A DNA stretch of 64,000 nucleotides from a virus. The translations under genes and the position numbers were made by a program. The stretch spans positions 1 through 64,000 of the IMG/VR virus record IMGVR_UViG_3300044859_002168, one strand, 5' to 3'. The notes beneath the pieces were generated by a model. It searched no databases, was not told the origin of the DNA, and saw only the letters and a list, made by a program, of their open reading frames with translations. How positions within the stretch are numbered: the first letter of the stretch is position 1; each line of letters starts with the position of its first letter. Of the stretch, positions 14,534 through 21,634 are shown one piece after another.

Positions 14534-16429
14534 TTACTTAACTACTGAAGTTCTATCTGAGTACAACTCATCGTCTTTTCTGAGAATAGCAATGTATTCA
14601 CCAGCACTTAACATTCCTAAGTTTACAGTTGTAGAGTATTGACCAACAGAATATGTTCCGTTTAACACTTCCACACATTTTTTACCACCCATATCGTAAA
14701 CACCTAAGGTAACAAAACCTTTCTCGTATATCTTGAATGTAATCATGGTTTCACCCATAGTTGGGTTTGGGTAAACTCTCATCTTTTCAAAACCTGATAA
14801 CTCCGTAGGGTCTCTTTTGAAGACTTGTAAGATACCGTCTGTTGGTGTGATAATTAAATCAGTTGCAACATTGTCACCAGCAAATTTTCTTGTAACATAC
14901 AAAGGACTTTTGTTCCACTCACTCTGAGTCATTTTAGAACGAAATTCTAATGTAAATAAAGTCTCACCGTCTTTAACCAAATTTTGATTGTTTGTTGGGT
15001 CGTATCCACCCCATTCAACTTCGTTATCATTTACATTAATAAAAGAAATCCAATAAGAAGATTTCAATTCATTTTGAAGTGATACAAACTCTAACAAATC
15101 AGAATCATATTTCATTGAAAGTTGTAACGCTCCTAAGTTAATCCCTGATGTTTTTAATTTTACAGGAACTCTCACCAAGTTACCTTCATCAACACCAAGG
15201 GTTGGGAAGTTTACTTCAATGGTTCTTAGATTATTGTCGTATTGAGTTGTAACGTCAATGATACGTTTATTAGCGTTGTTTGGGTTAACAATTTCAATTG
15301 GAATCAAACGAGCTCTCTTGAATCCTGTTCCGTTAGCATCACCCGGTACCAACACATAGTATGTTACTGAGTCAGGTTGACCTGCAACAATATCAAATGT
15401 GAAGTTGGTTACACCAGGATGTGTGTTCTGTTGAGTTGTTGTTGAACCAACAATTGAATTATATTGTGATTCTGTAAAGAACTTAACATCAGGAACTGAG
15501 TTAGCCCATGTTGTAAATCTACCCGCAACTCTTGCATAAACACCGTAAACGTCAGACACGGTTACATTCTTATCACCATTAACATCTGATGAATAAAAAT
15601 CAAAACCTGTCATCGTTTGTGTACCCAAAACGTATTGGTTAATTCTTTGAGCGTCTGCGGTTGTTACCACATTACCAACACTCATCGTGTCACCCTGAAC
15701 TCTGATTCTTACGTTCCATGCACTTGTATCAATTTCAACATCGGTAAAAGCAAAACGACCGTTTACGTTTGTTTTCTGTGATGTAACTTGTGTCCAAGTA
15801 GACGATGTCTTAAGTTTTTTGTCTAAAGCAACCGCCAAATTTTTGGATACCGTTCCTGTAACGTTTACAAACTTACCTTTAAATGACATCTTCTGTGATT
15901 TCAAAACACCACCAAAGTTTGTAAGATTCAAACTGTAGTCATCACCTGCTTGTTTTGTTGCTGTCTGTGAAAAACTACTTGAACCAACAAATTTCATGTC
16001 AGTCACAGTAAAGTAAGTTGTTGCCAGTGAAGATGTGTGATTCATCTTTACATTGAACAAAGAACCTGCAGGAATTGTAAACGATGAGTTGGTTCCTGTG
16101 TAAACCAAAGTAATCGTCACATATCCTGAAGCAGGTGCATCAACATACTGAAGACTCTGTGAAAAAGATGTGTTAGTTGAGGTTACTGTGTCAACTCCAC
16201 TGAAAGCCTGATTGTCATAAAACAACCTGAACTGAACAGCGGTTATGTTCTCGGAAGAACTGTTGTAAAAGCACAATCCTACGTCAGTGTAACCCGCACT
16301 ATATTTTCCAAGTTGATACGTGGAATCTAAAGTAACGTGAACTCCTGAGGTGGTTGGTGTGGGGCACGTCTGTGCTTGTAACGTGACCCACGTGGTTAGT
16401 GCAAAAATTGCAGCAATTATTTTTTTCAT
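14534..16429 (-). CDS. Secreted cohesin/dockerin-like protein with T9SS sorting tail
   Basis: 631 aa. A signal peptide (MKKIIAAIFALTTWVTLQAQ) is followed by a cohesin-like beta sandwich (about 25-150), a carboxypeptidase-regulatory-like linker, a dockerin-type loop DVNGDKNVTVSDVYGVYA (about 288-305), and a second cohesin-like domain with VRVPVKLKTSGINLGALQLS and LLEFVSL (about 420-530). The last 80 residues are a type IX secretion C-terminal sorting domain: MRVYPNPTMGETMITFKI, GVYDMGGKKC, LSAGEYIAIL and a basic end. T9SS exists only in Bacteroidota, where such tails are cleaved and proteins anchored to the surface. Its promoter region carries a late-type TATTTATAAG 22 nt before the ATG. Likely a phage-made surface protein that uses the host T9SS. 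Confidence 0.85.
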   Translation of the reverse strand: MKKIIAAIFALTTWVTLQAQTCPTPTTSGVHVTLDSTYQLGKYSAGYTDVGLCFYNSSSENITAVQFRLFYDNQAFSGVDTVTSTNTSFSQSLQYVDAPASGYVTITLVYTGTNSSFTIPAGSLFNVKMNHTSSLATTYFTVTDMKFVGSSSFSQTATKQAGDDYSLNLTNFGGVLKSQKMSFKGKFVNVTGTVSKNLAVALDKKLKTSSTWTQVTSQKTNVNGRFAFTDVEIDTSAWNVRIRVQGDTMSVGNVVTTADAQRINQYVLGTQTMTGFDFYSSDVNGDKNVTVSDVYGVYARVAGRFTTWANSVPDVKFFTESQYNSIVGSTTTQQNTHPGVTNFTFDIVAGQPDSVTYYVLVPGDANGTGFKRARLIPIEIVNPNNANKRIIDVTTQYDNNLRTIEVNFPTLGVDEGNLVRVPVKLKTSGINLGALQLSMKYDSDLLEFVSLQNELKSSYWISFINVNDNEVEWGGYDPTNNQNLVKDGETLFTLEFRSKMTQSEWNKSPLYVTRKFAGDNVATDLIITPTDGILQVFKRDPTELSGFEKMRVYPNPTMGETMITFKIYEKGFVTLGVYDMGGKKCVEVLNGTYSVGQYSTTVNLGMLSAGEYIAILRKDDELYSDRTSVVK

Positions 16430-16457
16430 AAGAGTGTTGATTAGTGTACTTATAAAT

Positions 16458-16916
16458 ATGATAAAACACTTAGTTTTCTTACTACTATCAACTTTTTCGT
16501 TATCAATTAACGCACAAGTTAAAATTGATGTCGTTGGTGATAATTGGGAACAGGTTGTTCACAATGCTCTCACATTAATAAAAGAAACAGATTCAACAAC
16601 TTATAAATTTGTCACAAGTAATTGTAATCACATAGGATTTTGGAATGGTAATTATTCAACTACCGAAGGTAAAAGTATTTTTTTAACAACTACCGAAGTC
16701 AGAAATGGTAATATTAATAATATTGCATGTGCAATTGTTCATGAGTCTAAACACATAGAACTTTCAAATAGAAACTTATCAGAGTCACAGGAAGAATGTA
16801 TTTGTTATTTTTATGAACTTGAATTCATTTTGAAAATGAAAAACATTGACTTATTTTTGATAGACAATATCCAAGTTAACCTGAATAAATACAATTGTGA
16901 AAACTATTTAAAGTAA
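16458..16916 (+). CDS. Secreted small zincin-like protein (HExxH)
   Basis: 152 aa from the ATG at 16458, directly after a TATAAATA box. A signal peptide ends INAQ (MIKHLVFLLLSTFSLSINAQ). Near residue 97 the helix CAIVHESKHIELSNRNLS contains HESKH, the HExxH zinc-binding motif, and SQEECICYFYELEF some 12 residues later supplies acidic residues that could be the third ligand. The size suits a minimal metallopeptidase acting in the periplasm or outside. Substrate unknown. It overlaps the next gene by 1 nt. Confidence 0.65.
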   Translation: MIKHLVFLLLSTFSLSINAQVKIDVVGDNWEQVVHNALTLIKETDSTTYKFVTSNCNHIGFWNGNYSTTEGKSIFLTTTEVRNGNINNIACAIVHESKHIELSNRNLSESQEECICYFYELEFILKMKNIDLFLIDNIQVNLNKYNCENYLK

Positions 16917-17437
16917 TGAGCAGTAAATTAAGATTAGCCAATAAAGTTATTAAAGACTTATTTGTTAAACATAACGTAAAGTACAAAATTTCTGAAACCG
17001 ATAGAGAATTTATCGGGGATTTAGATTTTGACATTTATGTTGATTTGTCAAAATATCATAGATTGGGTGAGAATTTTGACGAATCATATCGTGATTTCTT
17101 TGATAACTTTTTGGAAGATGAAATTGCAGAATCACTTGAAATGGTTGGTCTTGAAGAGGATTTTAATCAAATCACTTTTCATCACGAAAACCGAGAAGTA
17201 GGTATATTAATGAAAAGAATTATTCAAGATAAATTAGATTCAACACTTAAACGTCTTGGAGGTTATTCTTCTTATGACAAATTTAAAATTAAATCATTAA
17301 AGTTACAAGACTACCGTCCTGGTTACGAGGTAGTGATTGAAAACCCTAAAAGTATTGTGAATTTAGTTAAAAATACCGCACAGAGACAATTGTCAGATAT
17401 ACCTGAGCTTGAAGATATTGTCATCAAATTCATTTAG
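16916..17437 (+). CDS. Hypothetical protein (173 aa)
   Basis: 173 aa, acidic, helical, without signal or membrane segments. Features: LRLANKVIKDLFVKHNVKYK at the start, a FDIYVDLSKYHRLGENFDES segment, and EVGILMKRIIQDKLDSTLKR. The C-terminus resembles a phage baseplate- or neck-type hypothetical but no family is recognised. It is co-transcribed with the zincin-like gene and convergent with the next minus-strand gene, overlapping it by 4 nt. Confidence 0.65.
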   Translation: MSSKLRLANKVIKDLFVKHNVKYKISETDREFIGDLDFDIYVDLSKYHRLGENFDESYRDFFDNFLEDEIAESLEMVGLEEDFNQITFHHENREVGILMKRIIQDKLDSTLKRLGGYSSYDKFKIKSLKLQDYRPGYEVVIENPKSIVNLVKNTAQRQLSDIPELEDIVIKFI

Positions 17438-17589
17438 TCCCAATCCTGAGAATTGGCATCCATCACAATACATTTTCTCCAAAATTTGGCAAATTTAGTT
17501 TTTGGGAATTTTATGGTAAAAAATTCACCTATAATAATAACACCTAATAGTAGGAGTGATATTAGTAACGAATAAAAAATATACTTCAT
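17434..17589 (-). CDS. Small single-pass membrane protein (51 aa)
   Basis: A 51-aa frame from the ATG at 17589 to the TAA at 17436-17434. It starts with one transmembrane helix (MKYIFYSLLISLLLLGVIII) followed by a basic-aromatic segment (FPKTKFAKFWRKC) and an acidic end (NSQDWD). Topology suggests an inner-membrane anchor with a cytoplasmic tail. Confidence 0.6.
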   Translation of the reverse strand: MKYIFYSLLISLLLLGVIIIGEFFTIKFPKTKFAKFWRKCIVMDANSQDWD

Positions 17590-17608
17590 ATTTTAATACT
17601 AATAAAAA

Positions 17609-17633
17609 ACCCCCACTCGTAAAGAGTGAGGGT
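17609..17633 (-). terminator. Rho-independent terminator
   Basis: Minus strand ACCCTCACTC, 5 nt, GAGTGGGGGT, then T6. It is about 170 nt past the stop of the 17805-18242 gene. The intervening 17634-17804 holds no ORF longer than about 19 codons on the minus strand and no structure I recognise. Confidence 0.8.
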
Positions 17634-17804
17634 AGTGAGTCTCGTACAGAAAAAGAATATCAGAAAGAGTTTTAAATGTTAAAGTTTGCTTGTTGAATCT
17701 CTTGACGGTTGAATTTTAAAAGCAAAATCAAATTCTGTTATCATGGTTTTTAGGTAAAGCCGAAGCCTGGATGAAAATTCAATCTCTGACGGACTCAACT
17801 ATCT

Positions 17805-18242
17805 TTAGATTGTTTTGGTTGCGTTGTGGACATCCAATTCATCTTGAAGTTTTTCAATCTTAACTTCAAGAAGTTCAATCAAGTTATTACGACGAACAAC
17901 ATCAATAATGGTAGTTTTCACCATCGGAGTTTCATCACTGTAACGATGCATTTTTCTTACAGTACCTTCACCACAATCTAAACCACGAAGGTGTTTTAAC
18001 AAACTTTTGAGTTCTGACATCTCAAAAATCTTATTGTAAACCCCCATGTTTGCCATGTGGATTTTTGTTTTTAGTTCAACCAAATCGTCAACATTGTTCA
18101 ACAATTCGGTAAGAGTTTCTTCAACGTCATAGTGACGGACCGCACCTTCTTCAACTGAGTTATTCTCATTTAGACGGTGGTATAAGTCTGATGTTTTCTT
18201 CACCAACTTATTTTTTTGTTTAAGAGCTTGTTTAATATTCAT
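17805..18242 (-). CDS. DIP1984/septicolysin-like coiled-coil protein
   Basis: 145 aa, almost entirely helical. The start MNIKQALKQKNKLVKKTSDL YHRL (split), then LTELLNNVDDLVELKTKIHM, NKIFEMSELKSLLKHLRGLD and a terminal coiled coil IELLEVKIEKLQDELDV follow the pattern of the DIP1984 (septicolysin-like) family: a coiled coil, a short loop region with a conserved EGxV-type element, and a second coiled coil. Members are widespread in phages and have no settled function. It is followed on the minus strand by a 170-nt 3' region and a terminator. Confidence 0.6.
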   Translation of the reverse strand: MNIKQALKQKNKLVKKTSDLYHRLNENNSVEEGAVRHYDVEETLTELLNNVDDLVELKTKIHMANMGVYNKIFEMSELKSLLKHLRGLDCGEGTVRKMHRYSDETPMVKTTIIDVVRRNNLIELLEVKIEKLQDELDVHNATKTI

Positions 18243-18247
18243 AATCG

Positions 18248-18541
18248 TTATTTTGTTAAGTATAGTAAAATGTTTGCAATAAAAAATCCAAGTCCAATTA
18301 TTGAAAGTGCAATTCTGACTGAATGTGAGCCACCTAAAGAAATTCTTTTCTTTATTGCCTTGTTATATTCTTCCATCATATTGTTCATTAAATCATTATC
18401 ACCCGTTTTGGCGGTTTCTTGAAAATTTGAAATCGCGTTATTAATTTCTTTTTGTTCTTTGTTTGACATAACATATCCAACTATCCAAGAGAGTAATAGA
18501 CATATCCATCCAAGTGGTACTAAAATTGTGTATACGGTCAT
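18248..18541 (-). CDS. Two-helix membrane protein
   Basis: 97 aa with a transmembrane helix at each end: TILVPLGWICLLLSWIVGYV (about 5-24) and IALSIIGLGFFIANILLYL (about 76-94). The soluble middle (KEQKEINNAISNFQETAKTG) is helical and charged. Such a hairpin topology fits a holin- or antiholin-like or a general membrane protein; nothing specific decides. It lies 5 nt upstream of the DIP1984-like gene. Confidence 0.6.
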   Translation of the reverse strand: MTVYTILVPLGWICLLLSWIVGYVMSNKEQKEINNAISNFQETAKTGDNDLMNNMMEEYNKAIKKRISLGGSHSVRIALSIIGLGFFIANILLYLTK

Positions 18542-18584
18542 TTGTTTTTTTTAAAATTTAGTTGGTTAAAATGGTGAAGTCAAA

Positions 18585-19028
18585 TTATTCGTAGAAAAAA
18601 ATCTCAACTCCCGCCTCTTTAAACATAACCAAACTTCGTTTAGCATGTTCATCCCAATATTCACGGTTTTTGGTTGTGTCTTCTGTCTTACAATAAATTT
18701 CCTTTACACCAGCAGAAATAATGCCCTTGGCACAATCCGTACAAGGAATACCACAGGTGAGATACATTGATGTTCCCTTTGTAGATACTCCAATACGTGC
18801 AGCATTGTAAAGAGCATTTCTTTCCGCATGTTCCATCCAAAAGTATTTCTCAGGTCTTTGTTGCCTTTCCTCAACAAAGTCATTGATACCCCTTGGAAAT
18901 GAATTAAACCCAGTGCTTACGATTTCCTTATCCTGACCAACAATAACCGCACCGATTTGAGTTCGTTGGTCTTTACTCTTGAGTTTTACAGCCTCCGCTA
19001 TGTTGAGAAAATATTCCTTCCAAGTCAT
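18585..19028 (-). CDS. dCMP deaminase (ComEB/T4 Cd-like)
   Basis: 147 aa. The zinc site is complete: MEHAERNALYNAARIG gives the His and catalytic Glu (HAE), and CGIPCTDCAKGIISAGVKE gives the PCxxC cysteines. The N-terminus (TWKEYFLNIAEAVKLKSKDQ) and TQIGAVIVGQD match deoxycytidylate deaminases. It would convert dCMP to dUMP for dTMP synthesis during phage DNA replication. It is about 30 residues shorter than the T4 enzyme. It overlaps the P-loop kinase gene by 4 nt, forming a nucleotide-metabolism pair. Confidence 0.9.
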   Translation of the reverse strand: MTWKEYFLNIAEAVKLKSKDQRTQIGAVIVGQDKEIVSTGFNSFPRGINDFVEERQQRPEKYFWMEHAERNALYNAARIGVSTKGTSMYLTCGIPCTDCAKGIISAGVKEIYCKTEDTTKNREYWDEHAKRSLVMFKEAGVEIFFYE

Positions 19029-19429
19029 AGTTTGATTTCAAAACGATTTCTCATTTGTTCAATTTTCTCTTCAGGACATTCGTGTATGTTAATACCCCCA
19101 TGTCGGTTTTCAACAATAATTGAGAACACTTTGTAACCATATTCTTTAGCCAACTCATAATAATCCTCCATCTCCCACTCTTGAGTGAAGGTGTTTGAAA
19201 CCACAATGTTTTCATATTCCAAACCGTAAGTGTTAAAGTTGATTTCCATCCACTCACGAACAGTTGCCTTACACCACGCATGAGCGTCTTTGATTTTGGA
19301 ACCATCAAATTTATATTCACCGTCTGAGTTGAAGAACATATCGGCTTCAACAAAGGCATCCCCAATCTCACGGGCTAATGTAGACTTACCCGAACCAGGT
19401 AATCCACGAAGAAGGTATAGATTTTTCAT
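19025..19429 (-). CDS. P-loop kinase, polynucleotide-kinase-like
   Basis: 134 aa. Walker A is NLYLLRGLPGSGKSTLAREI at residues 3-22, followed by FVEADMFFNSDGEYKFDG, a motif common in zeta-toxin/NEDD4BP2/T4 PNK-type kinases, and by IVVSNTFTQEWEMEDYYELA and an Arg-bearing lid (MRNRFEI). It lacks the phosphatase domain of T4 Pnkp. The RGLPGSGKST form suggests phosphorylation of a nucleic-acid 5' end or nucleotide. Co-transcribed with dCMP deaminase. Confidence 0.8.
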   Translation of the reverse strand: MKNLYLLRGLPGSGKSTLAREIGDAFVEADMFFNSDGEYKFDGSKIKDAHAWCKATVREWMEINFNTYGLEYENIVVSNTFTQEWEMEDYYELAKEYGYKVFSIIVENRHGGINIHECPEEKIEQMRNRFEIKL

Positions 19430-19444
19430 TTTGTAAAGATATAT

Positions 19445-19451
19445 TATTTAT
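19445..19451 (+). promoter_or_regulatory. TATTTAT start-proximal motif (putative late promoter)
   Basis: ATTATTTATTGAT ends 4 nt before the ATG at 19456. Confidence 0.45.
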
Positions 19452-19455
19452 TGAT

Positions 19456-19644
19456 ATGAAACAAGATAAGTCAATTATTAATCCTGAACTTTGGGACTTA
19501 ATTAAAAAGAAACAGAACATAAAGATAGAAAAAGAAATTATTGATTTCAATAGTAGAAAATGGAGATGGAAAATTTTCAAACAATACTTGAAGTCATTTT
19601 TCCAATCTCCATTCTCAAGAAAACAAAAGTATACTAACTATTGA
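19456..19644 (+). CDS. Small basic hypothetical protein (62 aa)
   Basis: 62 aa, strongly basic (MKQDKSIINPELWDLIKKKQ, then SRKWRWKIFKQYLKSFFQSP). I keep it because a TATTTAT element sits 4 nt before its ATG, as for other genes here, and the opposite-strand frame is merely its shadow. The amphipathic Trp/Lys/Phe C-terminus could bind nucleic acid or membrane. It ends inside the 3' end of the convergent phosphoesterase gene. Confidence 0.5.
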   Translation: MKQDKSIINPELWDLIKKKQNIKIEKEIIDFNSRKWRWKIFKQYLKSFFQSPFSRKQKYTNY

Positions 19645-20287
19645 TTCGTTTCTCGTGATGGTCTTGAGGTAGTGACAACTTAACGTGTGGTCTCCCTTTC
19701 ATAATACTTCTGATTTCCTCCAAAGAAATTGGATATAACTCATTACCATCAACACCAACGTCCATAGCCTTACCCTCATGTAACCTCAGTTGTTGTGGTA
19801 AGTGAACGTGACCGTGTAAGTGAATCACACCGTCGTTCATACCGTTCCATGAAGCAATCGGGTAGTGCATACACACCAAAGAAAACTTATCAACTTCTTT
19901 ACCATTGGGTTTCCTCACATCCAAGTGCAAGTAATCATGACAAGAAGAGAATATATCTTGGATTCCACCTTTATTCCTACGGATGTGTTGGTCGTGGTTA
20001 CCATATACCAAGTGAACGTTCTTACAAACAATTCGGTCCCTGAAGTCTTGAATGGATTCAAATCCACCAAAAGACCAATCACCCAAGTGAATTAGAATAT
20101 CATTCTCACCAACAAGTTCATTGATTCTATTAACCAACGTACTGTTCATATGTTCAAGTGATTTATAATCTCTTGTTAAATTATCCTGCCCACCCCAATT
20201 TGTGGTTGCACGACAGATATTTGCGTGGTTGTAGTGAGTGTCTGAAGTAAAAAACAACCCTTGACCTTTTTCTAATATTATTTTCAT
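19634..20287 (-). CDS. Calcineurin-like metallophosphoesterase
   Basis: 217 aa from the ATG at 20287 (MKIILEKGQGLFFTSDTHYN). The longer frame from 20392 is rejected because it would start upstream of the predicted transcription start. The metal ligands are SDTHYNHANI, LIHLGDWSFGG, LVYGNHDQHIRR, CMHYPIASWNG and HLHGHVHLP. This arrangement, with THYNH and HLHGHxH, is the phage/bacterial type of small phosphoesterase thought to act on phosphodiesters or nucleotides. It has an exact host-type promoter (20378-20407) and an 85-nt leader. Confidence 0.88.
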   Translation of the reverse strand: MKIILEKGQGLFFTSDTHYNHANICRATTNWGGQDNLTRDYKSLEHMNSTLVNRINELVGENDILIHLGDWSFGGFESIQDFRDRIVCKNVHLVYGNHDQHIRRNKGGIQDIFSSCHDYLHLDVRKPNGKEVDKFSLVCMHYPIASWNGMNDGVIHLHGHVHLPQQLRLHEGKAMDVGVDGNELYPISLEEIRSIMKGRPHVKLSLPQDHHEKRINS

Positions 20288-20377
20288 GAGTGAACTATTA
20301 ATGATACGATGAGTACAAAGAAAAATAAGACACACCATCCGATGAGACCCCAATACTTTTTGCGAATTTTCATACCA

Positions 20378-20407
20378 CAAAAGTAACTTCAATATTTCAC
20401 ATTACAA
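20378..20407 (-). promoter_or_regulatory. Bacteroidota-type promoter
   Basis: Minus strand TTG (20407-20405), 19 nt, TACTTTTG (20385-20378). Start expected near 20371. It is back to back with the plus-strand promoter at 20412. Confidence 0.75.
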
Positions 20408-20411
20408 AGAC

Positions 20412-20441
20412 TTGATAAAAATATTTCTACCCTTATGATTG
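20412..20441 (+). promoter_or_regulatory. Bacteroidota-type promoter, one mismatch
   Basis: TTG (20412-20414), 19 nt, TATGATTG (20434-20441), differing from TAnnTTTG at one position. It faces into a gene-free 90 nt ending in a terminator. Confidence 0.5.
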
Positions 20442-20447
20442 TATAAT

Positions 20448-20533
20448 AACTTGAGGGTTGGCTGGTTGTCCAAGAGTGTTGATTAGTGTTAGACCAGACT
20501 TTTAGGAGGGGACTTGTTCTCCTCCTTTTTTTA
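20448..20533 (+). ncRNA. Candidate small RNA (~85 nt)
   Basis: Between the promoter at 20412 and a strong terminator the plus strand has no ORF but can fold: CTGGT (20462-20466) pairs with ACCAG (20493-20497), then comes the terminator stem AGGAG/CTCCT. Promoter, stem and terminator together suggest a phage small RNA; its target is not evident. Confidence 0.5.
20504..20533 (+). terminator. Rho-independent terminator
   Basis: AGGAGGGGA, loop, TTCTCCTCCT with one G-T pair, followed by T7. The T-run shows plus-strand use, which no plus-strand protein gene explains. Confidence 0.75.
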
Positions 20534-21241
20534 GGCTACGTTGGTACCTAATATATTGTCAATCTTTTTACCACCTTGAGCAATAATACTATTACCCGAA
20601 TCTATTCTTGAACGTATTGCAATTTCAATTAGCTTGTTTGGGTCGGTAATACCTTTCTTAACTGCATCATTTATCTTTGTTGCAAACTTTCTAAACCAAC
20701 CTGGTCCGTTCCATGTACTGTAGACAAAGTGAAACATTAAATTAGGATTTGACTCAACTATCTTTCTCGCTTCAGGTGAAAGATAATTATTCATATTCTT
20801 CAAAAAGAATGGTTTCATCATCTTAGCAACCAAACTTCTCAATTTTGGTTCTAAATTACCACCCATGTAATTGTGTTTCCAATTTGAGCTAGCTTCGGCA
20901 TTATCAATAATTTTCCAAAATTCTATTCCATCAGGTGAAGTGTTAATATCACCACCATGTCTTCTATCAATACCCATCATAGTTTCACCTGAGTTGCCCA
21001 TCGCACCTTTATTCATATTAGGATGGTAATAACCACCCTCTAAAGCACTAATAACTTTATTTGTAATTTCTTCAAAAGAACCTGGAGATACTTGAGGAAT
21101 TTTGGTATCTACACTAACAAATGTCGCATCTTGTGGTGTAGAACTACCTTGCATGAATTTCGCAACATCAAAAAATGATTGTTCTTCAATATTCATTAAT
21201 TTCTGTTGTCTCTTAATATCTTCTACTAATCGTCTTTTCAT
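20531..21241 (-). CDS. Lysozyme-like (GH108-type) protein with virion-type N-terminal motif
   Basis: 236 aa. It begins MKRRLVEDIKRQQKLMNIEE, with L-V-E at 5-7 and I-E-E at 18-20. From about residue 55 it has a muramidase-like arrangement: VISALEGGYYHPNM with the EGGY catalytic Glu, then GNSGETMMGIDRRHGG resembling the GGETxxGI box of GH108, and later FHFVYSTWNGPGWFRKFATK. The spacing is looser than in classic GH108 enzymes. A TATTTATT box lies 17 nt before the ATG. I infer a virion-associated peptidoglycan hydrolase used at entry. Confidence 0.6.
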   Translation of the reverse strand: MKRRLVEDIKRQQKLMNIEEQSFFDVAKFMQGSSTPQDATFVSVDTKIPQVSPGSFEEITNKVISALEGGYYHPNMNKGAMGNSGETMMGIDRRHGGDINTSPDGIEFWKIIDNAEASSNWKHNYMGGNLEPKLRSLVAKMMKPFFLKNMNNYLSPEARKIVESNPNLMFHFVYSTWNGPGWFRKFATKINDAVKKGITDPNKLIEIAIRSRIDSGNSIIAQGGKKIDNILGTNVA

Positions 21242-21343
21242 TGAATGACCTTTAAAAAATAAATACCTATAATATAAGAAATACCTCGTTTATTAAAACA
21301 TAAATGAGGACATTTAAGTATTTATGTTTATACTAACCAAAAC

Positions 21344-21631
21344 ATGCCAGATAAAAATCTCATATTAAAAAGGTCTCTACAAAAGATTGTCAAGTCGGCA
21401 ATCAAGAAAGACCCTATTTTATCTGATGTATACCGTGTTGATATAACATTTTTATTTAAGTCACCTGTCATGTCAGCCATGTGTGATTGGGTTTATGGAT
21501 TAAAAATCTATACAGATTCTGAGTTTGTTGATAGAATCGCCATCGCTAATAGACTCAAGTCAAAAATCACCAACATCATTTCACAAATATCTAACGATTC
21601 ATTCTGTTGTACAGATGTTTCATTTGAGTAA
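21344..21631 (+). CDS. Small hypothetical protein (95 aa)
   Basis: 95 aa: a basic helix (ILKRSLQKIVKSAIKKDPIL), a strand pair (YRVDITFLFKSPVMSAMCDW, VYGLKIYTDSE) and a helix with a terminal CCTDVSFE. No family recognised. A TATTTATG box lies 18 nt before the ATG. It ends 4 nt from the convergent UDP-galactopyranose mutase stop. Confidence 0.6.
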   Translation: MPDKNLILKRSLQKIVKSAIKKDPILSDVYRVDITFLFKSPVMSAMCDWVYGLKIYTDSEFVDRIAIANRLKSKITNIISQISNDSFCCTDVSFE

Positions 21632-21634
21632 AAC

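Noticed and set aside
17634-17804. Possible small gene or RNA after the DIP1984-like gene
   Set aside because: Only a 19-codon frame and no strong hairpins before the terminator; treated as 3' untranslated sequence.
19386-19580. 64-aa minus-strand ORF
   Set aside because: It is the shadow of the 19456-19644 gene and overlaps the kinase start.
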